A stretch of 64,000 nt of DNA from the NCBI GenBank assembly GCA_002943765.1, contig PQWQ01000004.1, positions 2,790,001 through 2,854,000 of the forward strand. Reading direction: 5' to 3'. Both the position numbers and the translations under genes were made by a program. This DNA is from Psoroptes ovis (lineage: Eukaryota; Arthropoda; Arachnida; Sarcoptiformes; Psoroptidae). This document shows positions 15,401-28,410 of the stretch, piece by piece. Position 1 is the stretch's first letter. Each line of letters starts with the position of its first letter. The notes under the pieces are model-generated. The model was not told where the DNA came from and ran no database searches. It was given only the letters and a program-made list of their open reading frames with translations.

Positions 15401-16037
15401 TTCAAACATTAACAAATACAAGGGAAAATGACATTGAAAAATGGACCTTAATTCCGTGGACATTTTTTTTTTCGTGTTTGGACATTGCCAAACACGAATC
15501 AGGATAAAATGTAAAAGTAAAATAAAATTTCAAAACAAATTCCTATTCCTGGCATGAAATGAAAAATATTCTATTTGAATCTATGAAACATTTATCGAAA
15601 TGAAAAGGAAAAAAGTCAAACATATGAAAAATGAATCGAAATGAAAAATAAACAACACAAAACAAAAAAACAAAAAATTTTTATTCAATTTATTTGTTTT
15701 ATTTTACCATTTTTATAATTTCATTGATGTCAAACATATTTGTGTATTTCAGTTTTAAAAATAACAAAAAAAAAAAAATGAAATTTTGAACTGAATAAAT
15801 GTTTGTTCGTTCGTTCGTTTGGCCAACAACAATCATTGTTCGTATTTGACTGTATTTTTTTTGGTCAACAAACAAACATAAATACAGCAAAAGACAAGAA
15901 GCAAAATTTTTTCTTTTTGGAAAAAATAGAAAAAATGAAAATTGTCAACCGACCAAAGAGCAGTACTGAAGAACATATTGATAACACTAATATCAACGAC
16001 AACAACGACAAAAACAACAAATGAAATTAATGTAATA
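9415..16037. other. Gene-poor AT-rich sequence
   Basis: No supportable gene. It contains A22 at 12325-12346, T17 at 13478-13494, T19 at 14175-14193, A16 at 14271-14286 and A20 at 15287-15306, short GTT/CAA/ATG triplet arrays, and a small island of more balanced composition near 13735-13830 that I could not assign to a tRNA or other family. Confidence 0.5.
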
Positions 16038-16111
16038 AGCTGTCCGGAAAGTTCTGGCCGATTTTTATTAGCAACTCTACTGATTAAGTGGAATAAACTT
16101 TTCGGACAACC
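16038..16111. mobile_element. 74-bp mariner-derived MITE, copy A
   Basis: TA dinucleotides flank both ends (16036-16037 and 16112-16113). The left end begins AGCTGTCCGGAAAGTT and the right end read inward begins GGTTGTCCGAAAAGTT, forming imperfect terminal inverted repeats of mariner type. The interior is about 80% identical over the full 74 bp to copy B at 40811-40884, sharing the block GGCCGATTTTTA then AGCAACTCTA, so both come from one repeat family rather than chance palindromes. It is noncoding. Confidence 0.75.
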
Positions 16112-19100
16112 TAATAATTTCATTTAAAAATCACAGAAAAAGCATTTTTTTCCCATAATTCGTTTTGTTTGTTGTTTTTGTGATAAAAGAATTATTCAAT
16201 TTTTACATTTTTTCTCAGTTATTTTTGTGTATGTTTCCATTATTACAATTTTTGCATCATTTTCATTCATTCATTCATTCTTTCATGTTTTATCATCATT
16301 AATTTTGACTTTACATTACTTTACTTGACTTAATTTGCTAGCTTTTTGTTTGTGTTTCGAGTTTTTTGTTCCAAATTATACAAAAACATTTTCAACATTT
16401 TCATTTGAAACAACAAACAAACAAACGAATGAACAATACATGTTGGCTGTATTGTTGTTGTTTTTGGGCTGCAATTCTTACTACTGATTACAATGATGCT
16501 ATTTGCAATTAATTCCATTGCATTTGCCTTTTTATTTTTATTTTTTCAAATGAAATTTTCTTTCTCTGCTTATTCGATTACATTTCAGCTAATTAAACAC
16601 AAATGTTTCATCAGATGGAATTTTAAAACAAAATCGTACCGAACATACGATGATTTTGTCTATTTCTATTCAAAAATTCATACTTGAATTATGAAAATAA
16701 ATGCAAAAAAAAACACTTTGAAATAATTTTTTTTTGACTAAAATTGAAAAAAATTAAAAACAAATGTTTCAAAATTCAAGATATTATCATCGTTGAGATC
16801 GATAAATGAATTTAAAATGAAATGAATTTTATTATTGTTTTAGCTCCGAAACAAAATATGCATGAAAATACCAGTTTAATTGATTGTAAAAACATATAGA
16901 CATTCGTTGTAAGCATTAAGAAATATTTCATGTATTTGTTTGTTTGTAATTGATTCTTGAATGTAAATATTCAAAAAAAAAGAAAAATTTAAATGTTTAT
17001 TGTTCTGTCTGGGTCTAGAAAAATGAATGAGCCATATGACAAAATAAATGTAAGGATAATTAAACCAATATTTGTACTTTTGAAATATTCAAATTCAAAA
17101 GAAATTTATTGACCGAATTGGTTTTCGTTTTCAACGCTTTGAAATTTGATATGACGATTGATCAATATTATTGGTAGCTATTTGTACTTGGTACAAAAAA
17201 ATATTTTCAATTTTAAATAATTTAAAATTTGAACATTTGCAGATTATTTTGCTGTGCGCTTTTTTGTTCAATTATTTCAATTTTTTCACTGCTTTTCGCT
17301 TGATCAAAGAATTTTTCAATATATTTCAATAATTATTCAATTATTTTCGGTAAATCATTGATGCATGGGCCTTATTCAAAAGTGAAATGAAAAACTGAAA
17401 AATGAAAGAATGCGTATTATCGTTCTTAGCTGCTACTCATTATTTTTAATTACAAAAAATTTGCATTTGCATATTCGCATATCAAATTTCAAAATATGAA
17501 AGCAATTTAAAATGCCGAACACATTTCAGTGTGTGTGTATTCATCATACATACAAATGTATGTAATTATCATCATTATTATAATTATTATAATTTTCATT
17601 TGCACGCATTATTCAAATATTAAATAAAAATAATAATCTCGACTATTCATAATCAATAAAATGTGTGAAATTTTGTTTTTCACTCATTCACTCGTACTCA
17701 TTCATTTTTTTTTCTGATGAAAATGAACATTAATTTTATTGATTGATGTTGGAGAAGAAGAGAGGAATGAAAATGAAAATGAATAATGTGGCAATAAGTG
17801 TAGGCTTGAAAGTGAAAATTTGCGAAAGCATAATATTAATCAAAGAATTTATTATTATTTTCATTATTGAATTCATATTCACTATTTAAAATGCATTATT
17901 CAAAAATTATTATGTCATTTTATTTTTCTCCATTTATTCATTTATTTTTATAAAAGGAAATGTACATCAAATATTAATTTATTTTCATTAAAATTGATTG
18001 AAATTTTTGGAATTGAATGAAATTTGGTTGAAAATGGAGTTGAAAATGAACTCAAAAATAGAATAAAAATCAATCAATTAAAAGTTAATGAGAAATGACA
18101 TTAATGTATAAAGTTGTTTGATGGAAATAAATTGAAATTATCATTATTATTATAATTTCAAATTTAAAATCAATATATATGAAAATTCAAACTGTAAATG
18201 GCAATTGTTAGAATTATTATTAAACATTTTTGAATAAATGAATAAATGTGTGCGTGTGTGGATGTGACAAGAACAGTGAAATCGAGAAAATAAATTGAAA
18301 AAAAAATGAATTCAATTTTTCTAGTAGTAATAATAATGAAAATCAATGTAAATATAACTTTATCAATATTTAATGTGTGTGTGTGTTCATTTCATTTATC
18401 ATTTCTCCATTCAATCAAAATGACATTAAAGCAATAAGCATAAATAAGAGGCCAATTATAGTAACAAAAATCAATTGAATCAATTTTTTTCATTGAAAAT
18501 TGATATTAATATTCTTCAAAAATCAAACAAATCAATTACAAAAATATCGAGTTAAATTTTCAAATTTTTCGAGAAGAGAAATTTTCTAAAGATTCAATTT
18601 TGAATCATTTTTTAAATGCATTAATTTTTGCCAATTGTCCTGAACATTGGAAAATTCAATTTTTTTTTCAAATTGAATTTGGTATTTTTGTTCAGGGAAA
18701 TTCTCTGATAATTTTCTTTTAAAATAAAATTTGAAAGAAAATTATGAACAACACCAAGATAATGATGGTAATTGTCGTTTTTTTTCTATCTATTTGCAGT
18801 TATTGTCTATTCAATTGGCAAGAAATTGAATTGAAATATAAAAAAACAAGCGAAACAAACAAACAAACAAAACACACAAATTACAATCAATTTATGTGAT
18901 TTGAAAATGATAATAGAAAATGAAATCAAAATTTTAACCTAAATTTTCGTGAACAAAGATTATTTCGACAATAGTCGAAAACATGTCGAAAATTGAATTA
19001 AATTGGCGAGAAACGTTTCGAAAAAAAACAAGAATTTTCTCGGGAAAGAAAAAATTTGAACAAAATTGAATCAAAACCAATAAATCAATTATGAATTATC

Positions 19101-20531
19101 AAAAAGTCGAATCGCGCTGAATTTTGAATCGAAAATCAATCAAGAATCGTACATGTGTACTGTGTTTTAAAACTTTTAATATAATTTTCAAGCAAAAACA
19201 ACAAAAAAAAAAAACAATTTAACAATTTGAAAATTTTCACAATTTTCGCTTGAAAAAAACTTTCGAAGATAGATAGAAATTGGAAAATATTTTTCCGCTT
19301 AAATCAAAATTTTAAGAAAAAAAAAATCAAATCAATTGAAATTCATGTAATTTTAAAAAAAAGAAAAATTTCAAAATTATCTGGAAAAAAGGTTTTGATT
19401 ATTTCAACGAAAAAAAAAATAATAGAAATTTAATCATTTTGATCGAAATTGAAATTGTTTTTCATTTTTTCGTCTTCTCTCGTTTTAAGATTTAGATTGT
19501 AGACTTTCTCATTGCTGTAGCATTGATTTGCTTCCTTTAAATGCTAATTTTCACCAATTTTCTTTGGAAAAAAAAATTGTTCGATGCTTGTTCGTGTGTA
19601 AATACGAAAAAAAAAACTTTTAAGTATATTTACAAGAGTCAAAAAGTTACACAAAAAGAAAAAAAAATCTCGATTCATTGAATTAAAATGTTTCAAGTGA
19701 AAATTTTGATTTTTCTTTTCTTTTTCAAACAAATTTGAAGAAATTGGTGAAAAATTTAAATTCAAAAGACTTTCAATGTTTCAATATTTTTTTTTTTTTT
19801 TTTTTTTTTTTGAAAAAGTTTTGAATTTATTTTTTCTTCTTATTTTTATCATTAAATTCATCAGAAAAATAGGAGAAAAACTGTACAAAAAAAAAGTACA
19901 AAGATTTGTACTAATTGAAATATATTTCAAAAGAAATTTTTTTTGAAAAAAAAAGAAAATTTGAAAATTGAACATTCAATTAAAACTTGAAATTTGAAAT
20001 ACTTTTTTTTTCAAATTGTTCATTTTTAAATGGTAAAATTGGTATTTTTCTTTCGTGTCTTCGTCATTGCTTTTGTCTATTTCTTCTGTATTCATCATCA
20101 TCATCATCATCATTATTATCATAATTATTATCAAATAATCTGATTTTTTTTTGTATTTCTTAGAATTTTGTCGTAGAATGAAAAATAATAATGATGATGA
20201 TGATAATAATAATAATAACTTAAATAATAATGGTAATAATGAATGAAATCGAGGGGAGAAAAATTATCAGAAAAAAAATAATAATAAAACCATAATCAAA
20301 ACTAATTTTAAATCATAATAACGATGATAATAAAAGTAAATAATAGTAATAATAATGGAAATAATGATGGGAAACGACAACGATGTCGATGATGATGATG
20401 ATGATGATGATAATAATAATGATAAGATCTTTTCTTTTGATCACAAAAATAAAATAAAATAAAAATTGAATTTAAATTTATATTTAAATTTAAATTTAAT
20501 TTGAATCAATCATAATTTTTTTAAAATTTAT

Positions 20532-20563
20532 TTTTGATTTTATTTTTAAAAATAAAATCAAAA
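20532..20563. repeat. 32-bp perfect palindrome without spacer
   Basis: Two 16-bp arms (TTTTGATTTTATTTTT and its exact complement) meet with no loop, inside a wider run of TTTAAA-type palindromic sequence from about 20460. It could extrude as a cruciform. AT-richness raises the chance of such arms, but the G/C pair inside the arm also matches. Confidence 0.7.
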
Positions 20564-23500
20564 TTTGAAAAAAAAAGTCTTTTCTTTTTTTACTTTACTT
20601 GATTCAAATTTATTATTATTATTATTGGTGATGGTAATAATAATAATAATAATAATGATGATGATGATGATGATAAAATTAAATTGAACGAAATGATATA
20701 AAATTGATATATACTTACAATTTGGAAATTTGTTTTTTTTTCAATTAAAATTCAAGTAAATTTTCAAATAGATGTATTGAATTTGATGATTGAATTGGAT
20801 GAATCAATAAATTGATGAATAAAGGGTTGAATCAATAAATGAATAAAACGATGAGAATCAATGAAATAATTTAAAATGATACGATGATTCGAATATGGAA
20901 AAAACGAACAATTCATTAAAATCATGTATCTTAAAATCAATTTTGTTTTATTGTAATTTTATTCAAAAAAAAGAATAGAAAATTTCAAAAATTAAATGAC
21001 AATCATTAATGAATATTGTCTGGGAGATATTGATGATGGAGAATACACTTGACAATATGAAAAATCAAAGAATTTCATGAAATCATATTGAAATAACATG
21101 AAATTTTGAAACAAATTTTTTTTTTCGTACAAATTTTACATTTAAAAATCAAGAATTTGAATAATGAAATGAATTCTCAGTTTGAATTCAGTTTTTTTTT
21201 TCAAACAGACTTTTTAAATTAAACCAATTTTTTTCTCATGTATTTTTTTTTTTTTTTTTTTTGAAAAAATGTTCAAAGATGAAACGAAATAAAATGAATG
21301 ATAATGATTGATGCGACAAACAAACAATCGAATAGTTGAATGATGATTCTTTGAATTTTTCTTTTTCTAAAATTTGAATTCTTGTAACATGCACAACACT
21401 GAAACAATCACAAACATGCACACACAGATGCTAAACAAGCTGTTGATAATGATTTTTTTTTTTTTTTTTTTTTGAAAAATTCCGGCAAAATATCTTTCGG
21501 TAAAATCAAAAAAAAATCCATGAAATAACAATGCACAATATTTTTAAAATGATTATTATAATAACAATAATATCAAAAGCATCAGTGACAAACAATTACA
21601 TACACTTGCATAGATCTAACAAGGAATGATGTTAAAATGTTTATGGTTTTCTTTGTTTTCTGATTTTTCAATTCGACTAAAATTTTACTTTGATGAAATT
21701 CGGTACATCTTCAGCTAGCACTAGCTAACAACAATGATGATGATGATGATGAATAATGTTTAGAAATCTAAGAAAATGTTATAATTTTCTCTTTTTGAAT
21801 CTCAAAAAAATATCTGTACAATAAAATGAATGGTTCGGTTTTGTGTTTCGGAAAAATTAGAAAAGAAAAACTTGCTTTGAATTCGTCTTGAAAATATTAG
21901 TTTTTTTTCCAAGTTTTATTTTCTTTTTATGTAGACCGAATCGTTTGATTTTCAATGGAGAATGAAAAAAAAAAAAATAGAAATTGAAAGAAATTCAAAT
22001 GAAAAATGAGTATGAGAAAAGAAACTAGTTATTATTATATATTACACACACACATATCATCATCATCAATAATGTAGCTTGTTTCTTTTTCGGTTTTGTT
22101 TGGTTCTTCTTCTTCTTCTGTTTCTTTTCTTCTTCTGCTGCTGCTGCTGCATTCATTCATTCAAAGTAAAATTTTCAAAATAATTTTTTTCTCCTTTTCG
22201 AAATTCAATGGAGAAAATAAAAAATAGAGAAACGAATGAATCAAATTGAATGGATAAAATGAAAGAAATAGAAATAGAAATATTTCATCTAATAATAATG
22301 ATGATGATAATGCTAACAAGAGAAACATACAATTTTTGCTGTTGCTGCTGCTGCTGCTGCTGCAGTTGCTGGTGTTCTTTGAAATTTTTTTTATCCTCGA
22401 AAAAAAATAGAGAGAAATGAAATTCACAATTTTTTTCAAAAAATGAAAAATTGGAGATAGAAATGAATTCAAAAGAAACTTTGAAATTTGAAATTTGAAA
22501 TAATAATCATCATCATAATATTCACAATTGAATGGAAGCTTATTCGGAATGATTCGGCAAAGTACAAATGAAACATGAAATTTTTTTTTGCGCCAAATAG
22601 AATTGAATGTGAATTGTTGGAAACAACAACAAAAAACATGAAAAAAATAAAACAAAATTCAATTGAAATATTTCGATTGAATTTTGATTTTTTTTTCAAT
22701 TCTTTCAATTTTATATTTACAATTCAATTCAATTCAATCTGCAAAAAAAATGTGTGAATTTTGAGCTTTTTTCCACTTTTTTTTTCGGGATGAAATTTGA
22801 TGATTGTCGATTGATGATGATTGTGCTGGCAATGGTTTTTCTGATGATGGTGATGCTAAAGTGCAAATGTTTCGAGTAATGTTCAAAAGGATGGCCAAAA
22901 TTTACTCATCAATTTTTTAGTTTTTTTTCCCCTGCAAAATTAGTCGAATATTGAAATGTTTTTTAAAAGGTTTTCGCTTTGATAAAGATGTAAAAGATGA
23001 AGAAGAACTAGATGATAAGGTTCAAATATTCAAATTAATTAAACTTTGGAATTTGGAAAACGTTTTTTTTTAGATGATGCAGTAGACGAATATTTGAAAT
23101 GTTTTGAAATTTGAATTTTGATTAATTTTTTTCGGCAATTTTTTTATCTGATTTTCACGGTGATTGAATCACATTATCTTTGAGATAATGTCTGCGAAAA
23201 TGGAGATAATTCAATATTAAACACAGTTTTTAATTCAAAAAAATTTCAAAATTTGAAAATTAAAAATTCCAAAGGGTTAAAAATTCAAAAATAATTAACG
23301 CAAAGATTGTGGATCAATTTCAAAGTGTTTTATTACACAATCTTTTTTATTTAAAAAAAAAAATTCTCAATTTTCGTTCAATTATTTTATTTTTTTTTCA
23401 AAATAATCATTAAACATATGTGTGCTTTATGTTTATGTTTTTTTTTCGTCGATTAAAATAATGAAATTTTCATCATCATTATTCAAAATAAAAATTGTTT

Positions 23501-24588
23501 CGGTCGTCTAAATAGTTTGCGATTCAAACATTGAATGATATCGAGATTGATTGTAAAAGTTTTTTCATTTTTTGTTTTTTCCTATTTTATATATTTAGTT
23601 GATGTATTAATCTTCATGTGTGTGTGTATGTACATTCAATTGTATTATATTGTATTCAAATATATATTTGTGAATATATTGTCAATATGTACACGGTAAT
23701 GTAATACGGTCTATACTATTTACCGAAAACTATACACAATTTGCAATATTTCTTTTCAATTCAATTTGACATGAAATAAAATAAAATTACATGTCTATTT
23801 TTTTCGGTTATACACACATATATATATATCAAATATATATCTCTTCTCAAACTACCCTAAACACATACACGCATCAAACATTGAATTTGAATTGTGAATG
23901 CAAAAAAAAAAAATGAAAAAATGAAAATTGTATTGATGAATATACTTGTGAAATATACACTCATATTTATATTTCAAATATATTTCAACTTGAAAATTTA
24001 ATTTTTTTTTATTTGAAATTTTAAACTTTATTTTTATTTTTGAAACAATCATATATCAAATAATAATTATGATGATGATGATGTTGTTGTTGTCTATGAT
24101 TGTTTTTTTATTTTTCATTTTTTTTCATCCTTATTGTACTATGATCACATAGAGAGGGTAATAATGATGATAACAATTGATGGTGAATGATGATGTTTGA
24201 AACAGCGGCAGCAAAAGCAGCCATTGAATAATAATATTGATACACTTGAATCAACAATAACAATGAAATGGATGATAACAATTGATATGAAATGGTTGAA
24301 AAAAAAATGGAACAATCTTATATGATGAACATTTGAATGGCGAGTGTGTGTGTGTGTATAGTGTGTGCTTTGAATTATGTTTCAAAATTATATTTTGATT
24401 CAAAATTATATTTTGATTCAAAAATGAACGGAAAAAAATTTCTTCTATTCATTTTTTCTGGTAATACATTTCAAATTCATCATTATTTTATTCAAAGTTT
24501 GAAATCAAAATTTTCGATTATTTTCATCTTTATCTTATTATTCAACTTTTGTATCAAATTTTTATTTGTCAATGATCTATTTAAAAAT

Positions 24589-24592
<4 letters not shown>

Positions 24593-24640
<48 letters not shown>
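24593..24640. repeat. (AG)24 dinucleotide microsatellite
   Basis: This is an uninterrupted AG array of 48 bp, the longest pure dinucleotide array I see in the window. Such arrays are usually length-polymorphic. The frames across it (Arg-Glu or Ser-Leu repeats) are artefacts. Confidence 0.95.
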
Positions 24641-24644
<4 letters not shown>

Positions 24645-27600
24645 GAATAGAAAATATGAAATAAAATACCCAGAATAATGATAATCGCAAAAAGAATTGA
24701 AATTTCAAATTTGATATTCTTTTCTTCCATAATATTTATGGCCAATGGAATTTGAATTTCGTTTTTTTTGTCGTATTTCATTCCATTTTTTTCTTTTGAA
24801 AAAAAAATGATCAATGAATGATCATGATTTGAATGAATGAATGAGGATATTTACAAAATGGATGATATTTCAATGAATGATATTAACAATGAATGAATGA
24901 TGAATGGATGGATGATATTTCAATCAAAAACAAAAAAAAGAAAAATTGAAATCATATAAATCATGGTAGGATCGAAAAAATGATATAAAATGAAACGAAA
25001 AAAAAATCGATTCAATAGATTTTGATTTTTCCATTGTCCAAAAACAAAAAACGAGAAAAAAGATATGAATTTCAATTGAATTCCAGTATTTCTGGTCGAA
25101 GCGCCATGTATCAAATAATGTATTTATCGGAGCTCAATGATCAAAATTGCCCAAAACAAAATTAATCATTCTCTGTTTTTTGTTTCATTGTCATCACCAT
25201 TTAATCAGTTTGTCATTTTTTATCATTGCAGTTTTGTAACTCTTGATTGAATGAATGAGTATAAGTTTGATTTCATTTTCTACATGATTTAGTGGTAGTA
25301 ATTATTATAATTACTAATTTTTAGTTATTAATAATTATAATCATTAATCATCTATGTGATTAATTTGATTTGAAACTTGCTTTGATTGTAAATGAAAAAT
25401 GAAATTAAATAAATAAAAATTTCATGTCAAAATAAAAATATTTTTTTCATTTTTCATTCATTCATTCATAAATAAATATAAATAAATCAATCAAAAAAAA
25501 AAAAAACCAAAATGTGTTTGAAATATGATGAAATAAATATTAAAATGAATAAATAAAAATTTATGAAATAAATAAATAAATTTGTTACATAAAATGAATG
25601 ATGAAAAATATTGAAAAGAAAAAATGATCATCATCATCATAAACATCATCTTAATTATTTTATTATTAATATTAATATTACCATATTATGATTGAATTAC
25701 AAGCATTACGTTTTTTTTTATTTGAAACAATTTTACATCTTTATTTATTTTGGTTCATATTTTTTTTTCGATTCAAATATGAATACATTGAACGAATGCT
25801 AATCATATGGATCATTGAATTTTGATAATTTTTTTTTTACAAATTTTTCTCTGTATTTGTAATATAATGTAATGTAGGAGATAATGTCTGAAACATACAT
25901 AGGTACCAACAACAAGGAACAAGACGAAAAATTTTCAAAATTTAAAATTAAAATTTATTTATTTATTCATACAATTTTTCCAAAGCAATCAATTCATTTT
26001 TCTGTTGATTTTTTTTTTTTATTGAGAGGCTTAGGTGAAAATAAAAATGATGAGATAAATTGATTGATTGATAATATGCTCATATGCATATGAACACATA
26101 TTATACAATAAATAAATAAATAAATACAAGTGAATCAATCAGAAAATAGAAATAATCATCATTTTCATCATTTATTCATAAAGTAAAGTCAGAGTAAAGA
26201 TATAAAATATAGATATTTATAAATATAAATTGATGAAATATATTTATTTATAAATACGAATATATACGAAGTAATTAAGATTAGAAAATTGTTTTTAAAA
26301 GGAAAAAAATGGAAAGAAAATAATTTCAATTTATATTTGTTCATTGATTTATTTATTCATTGCTTGATTTATTTATTTATTTATTTATTTATTCGTTTAT
26401 TTATTCATTTCATTTCATTTTTTTTCAAATCTTCAAATTGTAAAAAGGATGGTGGAAGCAAAAGCAAAGAAAAAACAAAATTTAAATTTTAAATGGATCA
26501 ATTATTGGGCGGCTGTATTCATCATTCCGATATGTTTTTTTCGTATGTATTTTCGTTTTCATTTTCATTTATTCATTTATCCATTTATATTGAATCATAT
26601 GATTTAATTTACTTTCAATTTCAGCAAGAAAAAAATATACGATTAACGGTTCGATATGTTTGTGTCTTTTTTTTTATTGGATTTTTGCCTTTTTTTCCAA
26701 ATTTTGTTTAGGTAACATTTTCGCTTAGATATTTATTTGTGATTTTCAGACGAAATATCCATTATCATTATTACTTTCACTCGATCTAAAAGTTATAAAT
26801 TGCTTTGAATTTTTTCATTTTCTCAGTGATTTTTCATTTGATTAAAGGAGAAAAAAGAAATTCAGGAGAAAAAATTTTTCCACCGATTTTTTTCCATCAC
26901 TTAAATCTGGTTATAATAATCATGATAATCATCGGATGAAATTGAATTGAAAAAGAAAAAATTGATGATGTTAATCAACCAATGAAATCATCATCGTCGA
27001 GTTTGTTTTTATCAAATTATAATAAATCAATTTATAACTTGAAAATTTTATAATTTAAAAACCATAAAATGAAAATATAAATCAATAAAAACCAAAAAAC
27101 TAATTATTTTTTTAAATCACAAACCAATGACCATTTAAGGACAAATAACCAAGGAAAAATTTCACAATCGACAATTCAGTTCAAGTTGTTTCGCTGTGAA
27201 CATTTTGAGAATTTTTCAACCGTTTTTTTTTTCTGAAATTATTTTCTTTATAAATCATTCCAGCATATTTGGGTTAAAATTGTCGGTGAAAAAAAAAACA
27301 TTTAAAAGTGAAAGTAATGGGAAATACACACAAACACAATAATGAGTTAAACACCAACAACAATAATAGCCATAAAAACACTGAAATACCTGGAAATTTG
27401 AAAAACAGTCAATAAATCAATTGCAGCCGGAGAAAAAATTGAAATTTTTTTTTTCGTCCAGCCAAGTTAAAGTTGAGTTACACCTTGTAATGTTTTCTTA
27501 TTATATAATTCACTTGACTATGCTGCATATCATACTAGACTTTTGCGGATGCGAAAAATGTTTTTGAAAATAAAATCAAACAAAAACACATGCACAGAGG

Positions 27601-28247
27601 TAACCCGTAGCATAGAAAACCGAATGAATTATGAAGTAACTACGAGTTAGTACAAGTGTTAATAAACAAGGAGAACGAAGCTAAAGTAAAAAAAAAAAAA
27701 ATTACCAAAATCTCAGCACTTCCAAAAGCGAACCGAAAATAAACGGACAAAATCCATTTGAAATGATTATAATTATAAATGAATGATAATAACATGTATG
27801 TTTACTTCAAGTTAAAACGAAAAATATGGATTAAAATTTGAAAAACATTAATAATAATACTTATCATCATCGTTTGTTTCATACAAATCATTATCATTAT
27901 CATATTAAAATGGTATACATTTCAAAATTGAACAACAATAATCATATATTATTTTCTTGTTTTACATCGAAAAAAAATGATGTTTAAATTTGGTTATTAT
28001 TATCATTATCATCATCATTTAATATCATCATCATCATCATTATTATTATTATTATTATCATTAATATTATTTGAACAAAAAAATAAAAATAAAAAAAAAG
28101 ATGAAATAACAAAGATGTACACATTTAATCATCGAAAGGAGATTTTGAGCCAGAAAAAAAGTGTTGAAATTAAATGGAGAACAACAAATACACATAGAAA
28201 TCAGATGAACGAAAATATTTATGAAAATAATAATAATGTTTTATTAA

Positions 28248-28406
28248 CCCTTAGTGAACGACTGGCGAGTCTCACTCGCCACTACTTTTTAAACAGTAGG
28301 ACGACTGGTGCCTCTGAGGCAATCAGATGTAAGTCACTCAGTGCATTTACAAAATTGCATCGAGCTGCTGGCTCATACAGCCGAAATAGTTGCCGACCAC
28401 TAAGAG
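28248..28406. mobile_element. 159-bp piggyBac-type MITE
   Basis: The insertion is bounded on both sides by TTAA (28244-28247 and 28407-28410). Its left end begins CCCTTAGTGAACGACTGGCG and its right end read inward begins CTCTTAGTGGTCGGC, giving imperfect terminal inverted repeats. TTAA targets with CCC(T)T ends are the hallmark of piggyBac elements. Base composition is clearly richer in G+C than the surroundings. The interior has three consecutive short palindromes: GGCGAGTctcACTCGCC, TGCCTctgAGGCA and GGCTcatacAGCC. There is no transposase; the frame crossing it is fortuitous. A non-autonomous element is the best reading. Confidence 0.7.
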
Positions 28407-28410
28407 TTAA

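Larger units (their letters stand above)
16112..28243. other. Gene-poor AT-rich sequence with microsatellites
   Basis: No supportable gene. Poly(T) runs are at 19787-19811 (T25), 21243-21262 (T20) and 21453-21473 (T21). GAT/AAT arrays lie near 20180-20430 and 20636-20675, a 32-bp perfect palindrome at 20532-20563, CTG arrays near 22136-22152 and 22337-22363, a GT tract near 24342-24358, an 18-bp tandem duplication at 24381-24416, and AG24 at 24593-24640. Frames in this stretch follow these repeats and look fortuitous. Confidence 0.5.

Noticed and set aside
22161..22655. 164-codon minus-strand frame
   Set aside because: Phe/Ser/Leu-rich translation of poly(T), CTG and ATT repeats, with competing frames on both strands and no family resemblance.
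24337..24678. 113-codon plus-strand frame
   Set aside because: Its length depends on the AG microsatellite and an 18-bp tandem duplication; the Arg-Glu tail is repeat translation.
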